Positions 34,598-46,021 of a DNA stretch of 64,000 nt are shown in pieces. The stretch is from Sordaria brevicollis (taxonomy: Eukaryota; Ascomycota; Sordariomycetes; Sordariales; Sordariaceae). Positions within the stretch are counted from its first letter, which is position 1. Every line of letters begins with the position of its first letter. Under the pieces are notes generated by a model. It did not search any database, was not told where the DNA came from, and saw only the letters and a list, made by a program, of their open reading frames with translations. Both the position numbers and the translations under genes were made by a program. The stretch is from NCBI GenBank assembly GCA_033439795.1, contig JAUTDP010000010.1:2356001-2420000 (forward strand), in the 5' to 3' direction.

Positions 34598-36784
34598 CTA
34601 ATTCCACGACCCGCCCTTCCCACTATACCCATTACTCTCCTCCAACTTCTTCTGTCCCTTCTGCGGCTTATTCTGCGCCGCCTCATGTCTCCGGAGCTCA
34701 TCCGGCACCTTCGAGATGGAACTCTTGGAAATGATCTGCCTCAAATCATACAACACATCGTTATCCTCCGGACCCAAGAACGTGATGGCCACACCGCTCT
34801 TGCCCGCACGACCCGTACGACCGATACGATGCGTGTAGGACTCGATGTTGGTAGCCATGTTGAAGTTGACAACCAGCGAAACGTCCGGAACATCAATACC
34901 ACGGCCTGCCAAATCCGTAGCCACCAGGATGTCCGTCTGCCCGTTGCGTAAGGATGCCAGCGCCGCCTCACGCTGCTCCTGCGTTTTGGAACCGTGTAAA
35001 GTAACCGCTGAGTAGCCCATGCCTTTGATGTCGCGCGCCACCATGTCGCAGTTGCGCTTGATGTTGACAAAGACAATGATGGGCGGCTTGAACTGGCCCG
35101 AGTTGAGGATCTCCTGGAGTCGCTTCTTGCGCTTGTCTTCTCCCGAAACAAACTCGACGCGCTGTTCGACCGTGTCGACGGCTTCGCCCGCGTTACCGAT
35201 CGTCACGATGGCCGGCCGACGCAGGTACTTCTTGGCGATGCGCTCCACGATCGGAGGCATGGTGGCCGTGTACATCATGGTCTGCCTGTAGCGATCTTTG
35301 CCGTCCACGTACCGGCTCATGAGCTGCGGGTTCTCGGCATCGTCCGTGTCGGGCTTCTCGTTGGTTACCGGCATGGCGTCCAGGATCTTTGTCAGGGGCT
35401 CCTCGAAACCCTGGTCGATCATGCGATCGGCTTCATCCATGATCGTGTAGCAGCACTGCGAGAAGACGAGCAAACGTCTCTCGAGACAGTCCACTAGACG
35501 ACCGGGTGTGGCGACAATGATTTCGGCGCCGTTTCGTAGAGCGAAGGCTTGCTCTTCCAGCGAGTGACCACCGACAATGCTGACGACCGTAAACCCGAGA
35601 GGAGTAGCAAACTTCTTAGCTTCGCTTTCAATCTGCTGTACCAGTTCTCTTGTCGGCGCCAGGATAAGGGCGTAGGGACCGTCGTTCTTGTTGTACTCGG
35701 TAAGGGGTGGTAGTTCGGAGATGTAAACCAGCAAGGGCAGCAAGAAAGCCGCCGTTTTACCGGAACCTGTCACAGCCACACCGATCAAGTCGCGTGCTTG
35801 AAGGGCAATGGGAATGGCAGCTCTCTGAATAGGCGTCGGCTCATCGTAGCCCACGTTCTTGACGATGTCAAGGAGCCTCCTAGGCAGCGTGGACTCTTCC
35901 CAGCTGCGCATGGGGTTGGGAATGGCACCGCCCTTGGTGGCAATGCCAAAATTCTCCTTGAAGATACGCCAGTCGCGCTCCTTCATATCTTCCAGCTTCT
36001 TTTCGGACCAGTGCTTGCCCAGGTTCTTACGTTGTTCCTGCTCCTTGATCCGCCTGTGTTGTTCGAGATATTGCCTGGCGCGCTCCTCGCCCGTCTCGGG
36101 ATCGCCACGACGGATGGCTTCGGCCTTTCGCATAACCATCTCTTCTGTCATTTCGTAACCGCCAAGTCTGACAAGTGGCTCTTGACGCTCTGCGTAGATG
36201 GGGTCAAACGGTCGGCTCGTATCGTCATCGGCGTCCCAGTCGAAGTTGAACTTATTCGCTGCCGTCCTCCTCCTCTTCTTCTTGGCCGAGAATGTGGATT
36301 GGTTGACTACGGGTCCCATGTAACGGGCGCGCAGCTCTGCTTCGTCGTTCTTCTCCATCTTGATCCGCTTGTCTTCGTCATCGTTCGGTGCGCCACGTTT
36401 CGCGCCTCGTTGGTTCCTGTTATCCCGGCCGTCTCTGCTGTCGCGGTTGTCTCTGTAGTCTCGGCCGTTGCTCATTCCGTTGGGCCCCCGGTCATCATCG
36501 TAGCGCATCGCCTTAGGACCGGTCGGGATGTTTCGTTGGGGGTTATGGTGGTGATGACTTTGGATGCCGTCCATGCGGTCGCCGATGGTAACGCCATTTG
36601 GTTTGAGCTTCTCTGCTTCCTTGCGCTTGCGCTCTTCTTCCTCCTTCGCCTTCTTTTCGGCTTCGAGTCTCTCTCGTTCCTTTTTGGGAATGAATCTGGG
36701 TTTCGCGGCCGCGGCTTCTTGCTCCTTCTTCTGGCGCAGCAGTGCTGCCAGGTCTGGGGGTTCCCGTCGAGATGTTGTGCTCAT
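34598..36784 (-). CDS. prp28: Pre-mRNA splicing DEAD-box RNA helicase PRP28
   Basis: A single exon of 728 aa. The N-terminal 270 residues are charged, with KKERERLEAEKK repeats and an RD-rich patch. The helicase core carries AVTGSGKT (motif I), PTREL (Ia), TPGRL (Ib), MDEADRMID (II), YTATMPP (III), LVATDLAGRGID (V) and HRIGRTGRAG (VI). Motif III is TAT rather than SAT, which is characteristic of the PRP28/DDX23 branch. PRP28 exchanges U1 for U6 at the 5' splice site during spliceosome activation. The start chosen is the first ATG in the frame; the open frame extends upstream only with a non-ATG codon. Its promoter is shared with the divergent mL59 gene. Confidence 0.93.
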   Translation of the reverse strand: MSTTSRREPPDLAALLRQKKEQEAAAAKPRFIPKKERERLEAEKKAKEEEERKRKEAEKLKPNGVTIGDRMDGIQSHHHHNPQRNIPTGPKAMRYDDDRGPNGMSNGRDYRDNRDSRDGRDNRNQRGAKRGAPNDDEDKRIKMEKNDEAELRARYMGPVVNQSTFSAKKKRRRTAANKFNFDWDADDDTSRPFDPIYAERQEPLVRLGGYEMTEEMVMRKAEAIRRGDPETGEERARQYLEQHRRIKEQEQRKNLGKHWSEKKLEDMKERDWRIFKENFGIATKGGAIPNPMRSWEESTLPRRLLDIVKNVGYDEPTPIQRAAIPIALQARDLIGVAVTGSGKTAAFLLPLLVYISELPPLTEYNKNDGPYALILAPTRELVQQIESEAKKFATPLGFTVVSIVGGHSLEEQAFALRNGAEIIVATPGRLVDCLERRLLVFSQCCYTIMDEADRMIDQGFEEPLTKILDAMPVTNEKPDTDDAENPQLMSRYVDGKDRYRQTMMYTATMPPIVERIAKKYLRRPAIVTIGNAGEAVDTVEQRVEFVSGEDKRKKRLQEILNSGQFKPPIIVFVNIKRNCDMVARDIKGMGYSAVTLHGSKTQEQREAALASLRNGQTDILVATDLAGRGIDVPDVSLVVNFNMATNIESYTHRIGRTGRAGKSGVAITFLGPEDNDVLYDLRQIISKSSISKVPDELRRHEAAQNKPQKGQKKLEESNGYSGKGGSWN

Positions 36785-37287
36785 CGTGGTAATGTCTGTT
36801 GGATAGGCTGAAGATTGGATGATGAAAGAAGTTGCCGGAAATCGAAGGTGATATAGTCTTGCGAGAGTACTGTTGATTTCCAACCAGTTCTTCTGGGCTT
36901 TGAAATCGAGTTGCTATGGCGAACTTCTGGGGTGCAGCGGTGCCAGCAGTTCTCGACCCGCCCAAAAGTTATGTCACGGTTGGATAGCGCCGCGCCGTCG
37001 GTGATCCCTGTCGTGCCTGTTAAAGGGTCTCCACATGCCGCGCCTTACGCGGGGATCTCTGCAATCGGGTTAGGGTTTAACGTGCAATTCGGCCGTTTCG
37101 CGCCCTGGAACTTTTTCGCAAAGAGAGTTGGGGTTCGGCCGATTGATCGCATTCTGGAGAAGTTCCGGACTGGAATTGTTCGAGCAATCCGGACCCTGTC
37201 ACCTACGACACAAACCCACCCCTCGACTCGACCGACATAACCAACCTGCCGCACGGTAGCAGCAGGGCCGGTCGATTTTATCCCACA
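36785..37287. other. Bidirectional promoter of PRP28 and mL59
   Basis: 503 nt between divergent start codons, GC-rich. It contains a telomere-like GGGTTAGGGTTTAA (see separate entry). Confidence 0.7.
37067..37080 (+). promoter_or_regulatory. Telobox-like TTAGGG motif in divergent promoter
   Basis: GGGTTAGGGTTTAA contains two overlapping telomeric units. It lies 221 nt before the mL59 start and 283 nt before PRP28. In several fungi TTAGGG sites in ribosomal-protein promoters are bound by Tbf1-like factors. Function here is inferred only. Confidence 0.35.
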
Positions 37288-37922
37288 ATGGCGTCCACGG
37301 TGAAGCAGCACGTCAAGCTGGCGCTTTCGCTCCCACCGCGGTTGCGCACCTTCTTGGCCCGGTACCCCCCGGCCTCCATCCTGCCCGCCGGCGCCGACCC
37401 CGAGACACACAAGACGGCCTACCAGGAGGAGAGCCCGAACCCCTTCATGCCCACCAAGCACCCAATCACCGGAAAGTGGCACAACCCCAAGTACTCGCTC
37501 AGGCGACAGGCCGAGCTCGTCAAGCTGGCCCAGGAACACGGCGTCGAGGAGTTGCTGCCCTTCACCCGCAAGCTCAACGAGGAGAAGCTACGGAAGAGAG
37601 TCGAGCTCGGTCTCCGTGTCAAGGGTACCGGTGTGGGGGAGAAGGTCAAGGGTCACAAGCACGAAAGGACACTGGTTGCCAAGTATGTTGCTGTCCAACT
37701 GCTGGTCCTTTGGTTTGGGAGAAGGAGGAAGAAATGGTTTGCTGACTGGGAACCTTTTCGCATACAGGATGGAGAAGAGGAGAGAGGCCATGTTGGCTAT
37801 GCCCGACCTTATCCGGGAATGGAAGAAGGTAAGTACACCAAGAACCCTCCAAATACTGCTTGTGCTAACACATGGGTCTACTACAGGTTGGCAAGAGGAA
37901 CTGGACCAAGTTCCCCAAATAA
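37288..37922 (+). CDS. mrpl25: Mitochondrial large-subunit ribosomal protein mL59 (MRPL25)
   Basis: Exons are 37288-37682, 37768-37828 and 37887-37922, giving 163 aa in phase. The protein is basic and starts MASTVKQHVKLALSLPPRL. It contains NPFMPTKHPITGKWHNPKYS, the conserved patch of fungal mL59, then KRRELGL-like basic helices (RKRVELGLRVKGTG), and ends VGKRNWTKFPK. The length matches fungal MRPL25. It is a structural protein of the mitochondrial large ribosomal subunit, specific to fungi. There is no cleavable presequence of classical form, which is usual for this family. Short terminal exons of 61 and 36 nt complete the C-terminus; without them the frame would run into an unrelated tail. 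The next gene, DPH4, is in tandem. Confidence 0.88.
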
Positions 37923-38507
37923 GCGATCGGCCGTTGTCGCTTGTCGGGAAGATTTATACAACGAGAGTCAGTGCTGCCATGTCCATAGACTGTATCATCA
38001 CCAACAAACAACAAATGTACAACAAATTTCAAGCCATTGGAAGGGAGCTTCTTGTTGCTGGTCATCCAGTTGGTGACTAAATGTCTTTTGAGGGGTCTTA
38101 TAAGACGAAGTGCCCCACTGTGGTTGGAGGGACGAGGTAATGTCTTTAACGGTGCAGTAAAATTTCCCCAGAATTTTGTTTCAACAACTCACTTGACGAT
38201 ATCAGGCACAGAACTACATCCCGCCGCCACACTAACCGAACAACTACACACTCGTCTTACACAGCATCCTTTGAAGTTTTTGCTTTGAAGTTTAGCTCTT
38301 ATACAGTCCATGCGGAGAGACACGTGATTGCGGCATTCAAAGTTTTCTCTTTGGTCTCGATAGGACTCATCCAACTTCACCACTTACACACAACTCTCAA
38401 GCCTCAACACCACAACTCGGCCCGGCCCACCATCACAACTCGACCCGGATCTCAACTCCATACTCAACTGTAGACACACCAAGTCACACAGCCAAAGACC
38501 GACAAAA
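37923..38507. other. Intergenic region between mL59 and DPH4
   Basis: 585 nt between tandem plus-strand genes. No gene is seen. Confidence 0.6.
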
Positions 38508-39122
38508 ATGTCCCAACCAACCCTCTACGAAATCCTCTCCCTCTCACCCACCTCCGACCTCTCACCCGCCCAAATCAAACAAGCCTACCGCCGCGCCTTA
38601 CTCACCCACCACCCGGACAAGTCTTCCACCCGCCACCAGTCTTCATCCTCCTCCTCCACCACCACCACCACCACCACCACCGCGTCTACCAGGGAAGCAA
38701 AGTACACAATAGACCAAATCTCCCACGCCTACACCACCCTCTCGTCCCCCCTCCTCAAAACCAAATACGACGCCTCCTTACGCACCCTCCAACGCTCTTT
38801 CACCAACCCCCATTCCACAGAAGAAGACTTCCAAACAGGAATCGACACCATCGACCTCGACGAGCTAGAATTTCTTGAAGGGACGGTCCAGAACGGTGGG
38901 AATGGCAAAGACACCTGGTACCGCTCCTGCCGGTGCGGTAACGAGCGTGGGTTCGCTTTGACGGAAGAGGACCTGGAAGAGAATGCGGATCTGGGAGAGG
39001 TGTTGGTTCAGTGTCAGGATTGCACCATTTGGTTGAGGGTTGTTTATGTTGTTGCTGAGGATGATGAGGAGGAAGACGAAGAAAAAGTCGGCAACAATCA
39101 AGAGAGTGGGGAGAAGAGGTAG
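38508..39122 (+). CDS. dph4: Diphthamide biosynthesis protein DPH4 (J protein with CSL zinc finger)
   Basis: A single exon of 204 aa. Residues 3 to about 90 are a J domain: YEILSLSP, the HPD motif in THHPDKS, and the helix [19 protein letters not shown] Ser/Thr run interrupts the loop between helices II and III. Residues about 140-185 are the DPH-type (CSL) zinc finger with CRCGNERG and CQDCTIW, followed by LRVVYVV. An acidic tail closes the protein. DPH4 (DNAJC24) is a J protein with an electron-carrying zinc/iron site that supports the Dph1-Dph2 step of diphthamide formation on eEF2. Order of domains and length are as expected. The convergent 14-3-3 gene lies 0.7 kb downstream. Confidence 0.9.
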   Translation: MSQPTLYEILSLSPTSDLSPAQIKQAYRRALLTHHPDKSSTRHQSSSSSSTTTTTTTTASTREAKYTIDQISHAYTTLSSPLLKTKYDASLRTLQRSFTNPHSTEEDFQTGIDTIDLDELEFLEGTVQNGGNGKDTWYRSCRCGNERGFALTEEDLEENADLGEVLVQCQDCTIWLRVVYVVAEDDEEEDEEKVGNNQESGEKR

Positions 39123-39818
39123 TTGGAAAAGTAAAACGGGTTGTTGGTTGTATGGAGGAATGTGGGTATGCGAAAGGGCTGGATTAGAGTTTGTGGGAAC
39201 GATGGATAGATAAAGTGCGGTACGGGAGTTTAAGCATGGTACTAACCTTAAAACGATACCCGTGTGCCATGGCTTTAAATCACCGGCTTTTATAGAGATG
39301 GTACGGCATGGATGAAAGTGACACGATAAGTCCTGATCGAGAGCGGTAGTCGGGTGAATAGAAGTGTGCACCTTAGCGGGCAATCAGATGCACAAGTTAA
39401 GCTTTGCACGATAATCCGAATGGTTCTTCACATCCAGCATGAGCTTGGTATTTAAAAAGAGCGCCAGCGTGAATGTGCTCGAGATCTTGCTCGAGAAGGG
39501 TTTAGATTTTGGTTGGTGTTGGGATCACAACTTCCCTGAGACTAGTCTAAAAGACCGAACGATACCAAACAAAAAAGGAAAACCTCCAAGGTGCCTCTGC
39601 CCTGCCACCTGTTCTAGCTCTCTTTCTTCATATTGGGGGGAATCGTCCACTTATTCTTGGATTGCTGTGTTGTGTATCTGCGTAAAACATGCAAAAAGTA
39701 CTTGGGGGATCTCCATTCCGTCACTCCAAAGACACCATTTCCACCGTGGACTTGCCAAGATTTCTGCCAGGGAATTATCACATCATGAGACTAAAAAGGA
39801 AACGTATCCGCCACCTCT
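39123..39818. other. Convergent 3' region of DPH4 and 14-3-3
   Basis: 696 nt between stop codons; no gene is seen. Confidence 0.6.
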
Positions 39819-40782
39819 TTACTCGGCCTTGGGCTCCTCCGCCGCAGGGGCGTCGGCCTTGGGCTCTTCAGGGGCAGCCTCACCCTGAGCGGCGGCCGGC
39901 TCAGCCTCAGAAGAGGTCCAGAGAGTCTATCAAAAGTGTCAGTTACATTCAACCGAATTCCGCCTTCCCAGGTCTACTCACAAGGTTGTCGCGGAGGAGC
40001 TGCATGATGAGGGTAGAGTCCTTGTAGCTCTCCTCGCTCAATGTGTCGAGCTCAGCAATCGCATCATCGAAAGCCTGCTTGGCGAGGTGGCAAGCCTGGT
40101 CAGGGGCGTTGAGAATCTCGTAGTAGAAGACGGAGAAGTTAAGGGCGAGACCGAGACGGATGGGGTGGGTGGGAGGAAGCTCGGTCTGGGCAACGTCGGT
40201 AGCGTTCTTGTAGGCCTCGAGTGACTTGTCGGCGGAGTCCTTGCGCTTGTCGCCAACGGCGAACTCGGCAAGGTAACGGTGGTAGTCACCCTTCCTGTTG
40301 CGGGGGTTAGGGATGCGGCAAGTTAAGCGAATCAGGGCGCCCATATGCTTACATCTTGTGGTAGAAAACCTTGGACTCGCCAGTGGTGGCGGAGGGGATG
40401 AGGTGCTGGTCAAGAACGTTAAGGATATCCTCGCAGATCTTGGCAAGCTCGCTCTCAATCTTCTGACGGTACTCCTTAATGAGGGTAACCTGGGTAGAGT
40501 TGCCCTTGGACTCCTCCTTCTGCTCGATGGAGGTGACGATTCTCCAAGAGGCACGGCGGGCACCGATGACGTTCTTGTAGGCGACGGAAAGGAGGTTGCG
40601 CTCCTCAACGGTGAGATCACGGTCCTCGGAGGCGACGATCTTCATGTTCTCGACCATCTCTGTAGAGCGAAACGCATCAGTCGCCGTCGGTCGGCATCGG
40701 TAATTGATTGACTTGACGTACCCTCGTAGCGCTCAGCCTGCTCGGCGAGCTTGGCAAGGTAAACGGCATCCTCGTGACCCAT
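39819..40782 (-). CDS. 14-3-3 family protein
   Basis: Exons are 40722-40782, 40353-40659, 39982-40294 and 39819-39926, giving 262 aa in phase. It starts [22 protein letters not shown]. The phosphopeptide groove residues are visible: the Lys in [19 protein letters not shown] and the Arg pair there, [14 protein letters not shown], and the signature [14 protein letters not shown] with the final helix [17 protein letters not shown]. The C-terminal tail is Ala/Glu/Pro-rich. 14-3-3 proteins are cytosolic dimers that bind phosphoserine/threonine proteins in checkpoint, secretion and metabolic control. The intron before the tail separates the variable C-terminus from the conserved core. The divergent partner, IF1, is 3.5 kb away. 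Confidence 0.96.
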
Positions 40783-43700
40783 TTTGACGGTGTTGTGAGA
40801 TTCTGAAGATGTCGCTTGTTAGCTTTTGGAATTGCTCGAAGTGGTGGTTGGTGTAAAGGTGATTAAGGGGCGGGCCAATCTGAGGGCGCGGGTGACAGAA
40901 ATGGCGGGGTAGATATGGAAGGCGGGACAGCGAAAAGGAGGTGGAAGGCAGAACACTGCAGGCAATGCGCGGGCGCAACGAAAGAAGGTCCTGGTCGCCG
41001 ACAAACAAAGTGAGGCCAAAGTGAAAGTCGCTTTGTGTTTCTGACTCTTGGATTCCGCGGTGTGTGTCGATCGAATGTCGGAGTGAACTTGTCGCCAAAC
41101 GGTGGGGTATGCGCGGGCTGGGCAGCACCTCCTGAGCCGCTGCCGTCTCGAACCGGAGGGACACAGGGCATGAATCGGCTCCCGTTAAGTCATAGCTCGA
41201 ATTGTGTCGTCGTCGATGCCAGCGCCGGGAATGGCAACAACAACGATAGGGCGTTGTCGCATATCGCGATGACGACAGCGGGTACGGTGGTGGACAGCGA
41301 AGTGCGTGTGTGCAGCTGAGTGACGCCCATGCCCAAGGGTGCAGCAGGGAGATGGAGAGAGGGGGGGAAGCGGAGAAAGGAAGCACTGTCATGGTCGTCG
41401 ACTACATACCTGGTTAGATATTAGAGAGTAGAGAGGCGATTGTAAAGTTCGCGATGCGGTAGAATTAGCAGAGGCTTTGGTGGTGAAGAAGTGGATTTCG
41501 CTCGGTCGTTGGGAAAAAGAAGCAGGAAATGGACAGGCAGAGTGGTTTTGGGATGCAAAGTTGGAAATGAGGGAAGGGGGTGCAATATGGCAGGGAAGGG
41601 GAAAGTGTGAGTGCGACACTGCGAAGGTCCCAGAGGTCCAGGTGGAAGAGAGAGGAACCGCCGGGGCGAGGCTTGCACGGCCACGCCTCCGCCTGTTTTG
41701 GGTTCTGATCGAATGCTATGGGCCCGCGGGATCACTGGACCGCGACCACTGAATGGACCGCCTCTCTCTGCCCTTCCTTTGGCTTCATCACCCACTGTGA
41801 GCGTGATGGGAGAATCCAGTGTGAATGGAAAGTACCTCCAACACGTGACACCGCCTCTTGCTGCCTTGAGGTTGGGGGACAGGATTGGATTGCAGCTTCA
41901 CTTTTTGCCAAGTACGTCACGTCACTGGGCTGGCGGCACTCACCCTTCTCAGTCCCGCTGTCACTATCGCGGACGGGCCCGAACTGTCACTTCCATTCCA
42001 TCATCATCCCTCTCTCTATCACACTCACAGGGCACTCACAAAAGTGTTGCTTGAGGTGCAACGGGACGGATGACTCGCAATTTCAAGCTCAACGAAGCTC
42101 CCCTCCTCGATGACCCTCTCACAGATTCTCCGAAGCCGCCCCGGCCTCGAAGAAGCCCAGCCCGCTCCCTGCCGTTTGACGGGTTGACCCCCAACCCAAA
42201 ATGCTGCCCCCGGGCAGCCCTGCCGGATGTGCCAGCGAACGACGAGTCGACGACCGGGTCGCGTCGAATCCAGACCGAAAAGAGACACGACGTTGCTTCT
42301 TGAAAAAACTCTGTTGAGTGATGACCCGAATGTCGGTTGTTCTCACTCTCCGTCTTTCTGTCGTGGCAGTCACAAACAACCACCATCAGCCCCTTCCTGG
42401 TGGTATTCAACAGCCCTATTTTCCATCCCGCCTTCCCGGGCTCATGAATGCAACTGATGCCATGATTGACGGCGATTGGAACTTGGTTGCCGCTCCCTAG
42501 ATTGTTCCATGAATACCTACCCGCCGCCTGATAAGCCCAGACAGACACAGCAACAAGCGCCCGGCATCACCATTGGATTCATGTTCGTTCGCATAACGTG
42601 CCCACGTTTCGATTATGCGCTTCTCATCTCCATGATCCACGGCTATAACTCCCTGGCAAAACCAACCGCTCGGATTCCACCTGTCCCATCCCCTATCCTT
42701 AAATTCCGGGGGCGTGAACGGGAACGTAAACAAGACCCTGGCTCTCGCCTGGCCACAGCATGAAAGATCGGTCTCACTTTTCACAGTCTACGTCTACGAC
42801 TTTGGGTCTTGGTTATCATCACAACGATGCCTACAACTTTATGAGGTCTCCCTGCTCACACACTCACACTGAAGTCCATCTAGAACATCCGGTCTCGCCC
42901 TACATTTTGTCGCCCTTTTAGTTCCAGATGTAACCGTTCCCATACCATCAGCTGAGCTTCATCCCTCTCGCCGTGAGGTCGCTGTCCAGACCTCGATGGA
43001 CAGGGATGGGCCCGCATTTCATGAGAGAGAGGATGGAGTCGCACCGGGGGTCCCTTGTCTTTCCCGGCTCAAGCCCAAGGCCCTTTACGAACGTCAGGAA
43101 CACGATGATCTCCAGCTCCATGGGGTCTGCCAGACAAAGCCACGCCGTGGTACTATGATGCAAGAGAAGGCTGGCAAGGCAGGCAGGCCGCCCATGGAGG
43201 CACTCAGAAGGATACAGAAATCGGGCTGGAACGGCTGGAGAGGGTTCAAATGAGACCCCGATTTTGGGTGTTGTGCAACCCACAGAGCCGCCCGCTTGCG
43301 CCGGTCGCGCAACCAAGATCTCATATTGCCGAGTGAGTGTTCACGGTATGGTGGTGGCGTTCAGGTTGCCAAAGTTGCACTGTTTCTTGCGTGCTTTGGT
43401 AAAAGTCACACTCACAACTCTAATGAAATGAGACAGTCATGAGTACCGCTTCCTTGGTTCCGTTTGTTGATAAAAGACACAGACTTTTGTTTGTTGTGTT
43501 CGTTGTCTTGTAACATGATTGAAAGCAGACATGGCAACTCCATTGATTGACTCCAGATCATGATTGCTTTCAGACCCCCTGATGCGTCATTCGTTACCTC
43601 CAGCAAGACAGCTGAAAGTGGGAAGAGGGGTGAGCTTTGGCGGGGCAGTGGGGTTCGACATGCCAAGCTTGCGCAAAGAATAGCAACAACTGCTGCCTCA

Positions 43701-44283
43701 GGCTGGAATATGGATTCATCCAACCCGCTTGCAGCATAGGTGCCACCTGCCAGCCGGGCCCGTTGAAGTGTCAAAGACCGCCACAGCCGAGCCGTCAGCG
43801 GACAGGCGGAGCAGAGCGGCAAGCCACGAGCCTGGGCTTGAGCCTTGTCCCGCCAACCCCCCATCCAAGCCCCAACCCGCGACGACATTCGTTGGAGAAC
43901 GGAGCTGTTCGAAGTCCATGCTCACCCGAGAAGCTCCATCCCCGTCCCGAACTCCAGTCTCCAGTTTTGATCAGGCCATCCCAAACAAGTGTACGCAATT
44001 GGATCACCATCCTCCTACACAACGTAATCGCAGAGCATTGACAGCTAACACAGCAAGCTTGACGATCCTATAGAAAAGGTAGCTTTGTCCCCAACTTTCG
44101 CGACACTTTCCAATTGCTGTTTCTACTCATACATACAACGATAACTCTTAATCAATTTCATCCGAACGAATCTCTCTCTTACACCAACGAACCTAAAGCA
44201 AAGAGACCCCATCCGCTAAGGCTTAACCCACGTCACTTTTAGTCCAAACACCAAACACCAAACACAACACGACAACCATCAAG
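40783..44283. other. 3.5-kb divergent region between 14-3-3 and IF1
   Basis: No gene is recognised. Minus-strand frames at 40733-41392 and 42036-42548 and several on the plus strand lack domains and coding bias. The first is in a shifted frame over 14-3-3 exon 1. The stretch near 40800-41420 probably includes the 14-3-3 leader. Confidence 0.55.
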
Positions 44284-44842
44284 ATGCTCCGCACCACCGT
44301 CTCCAAGCTCGCTCGCCCTACCGTTTCCCGGGCTTTTGCTACCACCTCCCGCGCTCTCGCCGGTGAGACCGGTTCTCCCCCTAAGACTGGCGGCCAGGGG
44401 TGAGTTCTTCTTCTCTGTCCCGCGTTGCCGCGCATCGCGATGCGCACGCGCACTTGGAGACTGTTTAATCAGCTAGACAGAGCAGTTGCGCTGACATCAT
44501 TCATCAACAGTGACGCTTTCCAGCGCCGCGAGAAGGCCAACGAGGATTTCGCCATCCGCCAGCGCGAGAAGGAGAAGCTCCTCGAGCTCAAGAAGAAGCT
44601 CAACGAGCAGAAGAAGCACCTCCAGACTCTTTCTGATCACATGTAAGGACTTCCCGGCAAACCACAAGCCACCCGTTATACCCATCACGAGCACCGGGAG
44701 CGCATACAAAGCAAAGCACGTTGCGCATATCGTCCCGGGAACCGGATCTCTATGCATGCAATTGGAACATGAAAGCACAGCTGCTGACACGTGAAAAAAC
44801 AGTGACGATATCACCAAGGAGCATGGCGGCGAGAAGAACTAA
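44284..44842 (+). CDS. inh1: Mitochondrial ATP synthase inhibitor IF1 (INH1 family)
   Basis: Exons are 44284-44399, 44511-44642 and 44803-44842, giving 95 aa in phase. Residues 1 to about 25 form an Arg/Ser/Thr-rich mitochondrial presequence (MLRTTVSKLARPTVSRAF). The mature part has DAFQRREKANEDFAIRQ, the inhibitory helix, followed by a Lys/Glu/Leu coiled coil and DITKEHGGEKN. IF1 binds the F1 catalytic interface when matrix pH falls and stops ATP hydrolysis. The length fits fungal INH1. The coiled coil is cut by the second intron inside the codon after SDH, and both introns use clear acceptors (CAACAG, AAACAG). The gene converges with NSP1. Confidence 0.93.
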
Positions 44843-46021
44843 ACGAATTCACCTCAATACCATAACATAACACAAATAAACATACTTTTTTTTCTCCTTT
44901 TCGACCGTTTTCTCGGCGACGCTTATCATTACTACCACCACCATGACCTACTCAGTATGAATTGCATGAATGGATGGAATACTCCCCTGTTGGAGCTTGG
45001 AGCTCAAAGGCGGCTTTACTCGCGAAGGACGAGTAAGCTTATGGGAAGAAAGGAATCGGATGATGCGTGCGGCGACGCCCGGAGGATGTTGTTATCTGAT
45101 ATCTCAACTCTTATACTACTACCCTTTTGTAGCAATACAGCGAGCAACGCTTGATCGATGATCAGAGCAAGTCAACACGGGAAGCAAACGATGTGGTGCG
45201 AATGCCGAAGTGTCTAGGAAAAAGCCGTGACGAGGAAGTTACGGTGATGAGTTAGAGGACTGAAAAGCACATAAGAAGTAAGGACGATGGTGGGTTCTCA
45301 ACCTCTTACCATGCGGTTCAGTCAGGATCACGGCGGATAAGCTACCTACCGTCTCGTGTGTCTTCGACACCTTTTGCGAGGCAGAAAGGGTTTCTCAAGC
45401 CTTATCGCTCTGCACTTCTGTAATTGAAGTATCTACATAGAACTTCAAACTGCCACATTCGACAACAGAATGAGACGGTAGAACAAGCACAGCTAGTTGC
45501 CATTTAACAATGACCCTCCTCCGCCCACTTGCTAACAACGATCCGCAGCTAGATACAGTATTACTAAAGCAATTTTTGAATCCTTCCGTTGAAGTCATAC
45601 ACGCCGATATCCGGCGGAAACAAATGCTGCGTGTCACGTTCAGATATCCTTAAGAGGACGCTAGACCGAAAACCGCAACTGTGTTCATGATGCAACCCCC
45701 TTTCGAACTAAAAGGCTGTGAACCTATCGATTTGTTTACTTTTGCTTTCATAGCCTCGCCTACCCCTTGATTACAAAACGTCTGGGCTAGAACCACCCTC
45801 TCTCAAACTCAATGGGCAACGAGGATATGGGGCCGAAAGAGCCCTCACTTGACTTAAACCCATCCAGTGATACACACAAAGACCTTCTCATATCATTACC
45901 TATGACGGCCTTTCTCTCTTAAAACTAACATGTGGTAATCAAAACACATTTGTAATCATCGCCTCCTTTTCCCATTCTAACCCAACCGATCCCTTTGCGA
46001 ACCCTTTCACCTGAGACGACT
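44843..46021. other. Convergent 3' region of IF1 and NSP1
   Basis: 1.2 kb, moderately AT-rich; no gene is recognised on either strand. Confidence 0.6.

Noticed and set aside
35798..36811. 337-codon plus-strand frame opposite PRP28
   Set aside because: Antisense shadow of the helicase gene.
40733..41392. 219-codon minus-strand frame before 14-3-3
   Set aside because: It overlaps 14-3-3 exon 1 in another frame and has a Ser/Pro/His-rich chance composition; likely leader DNA.
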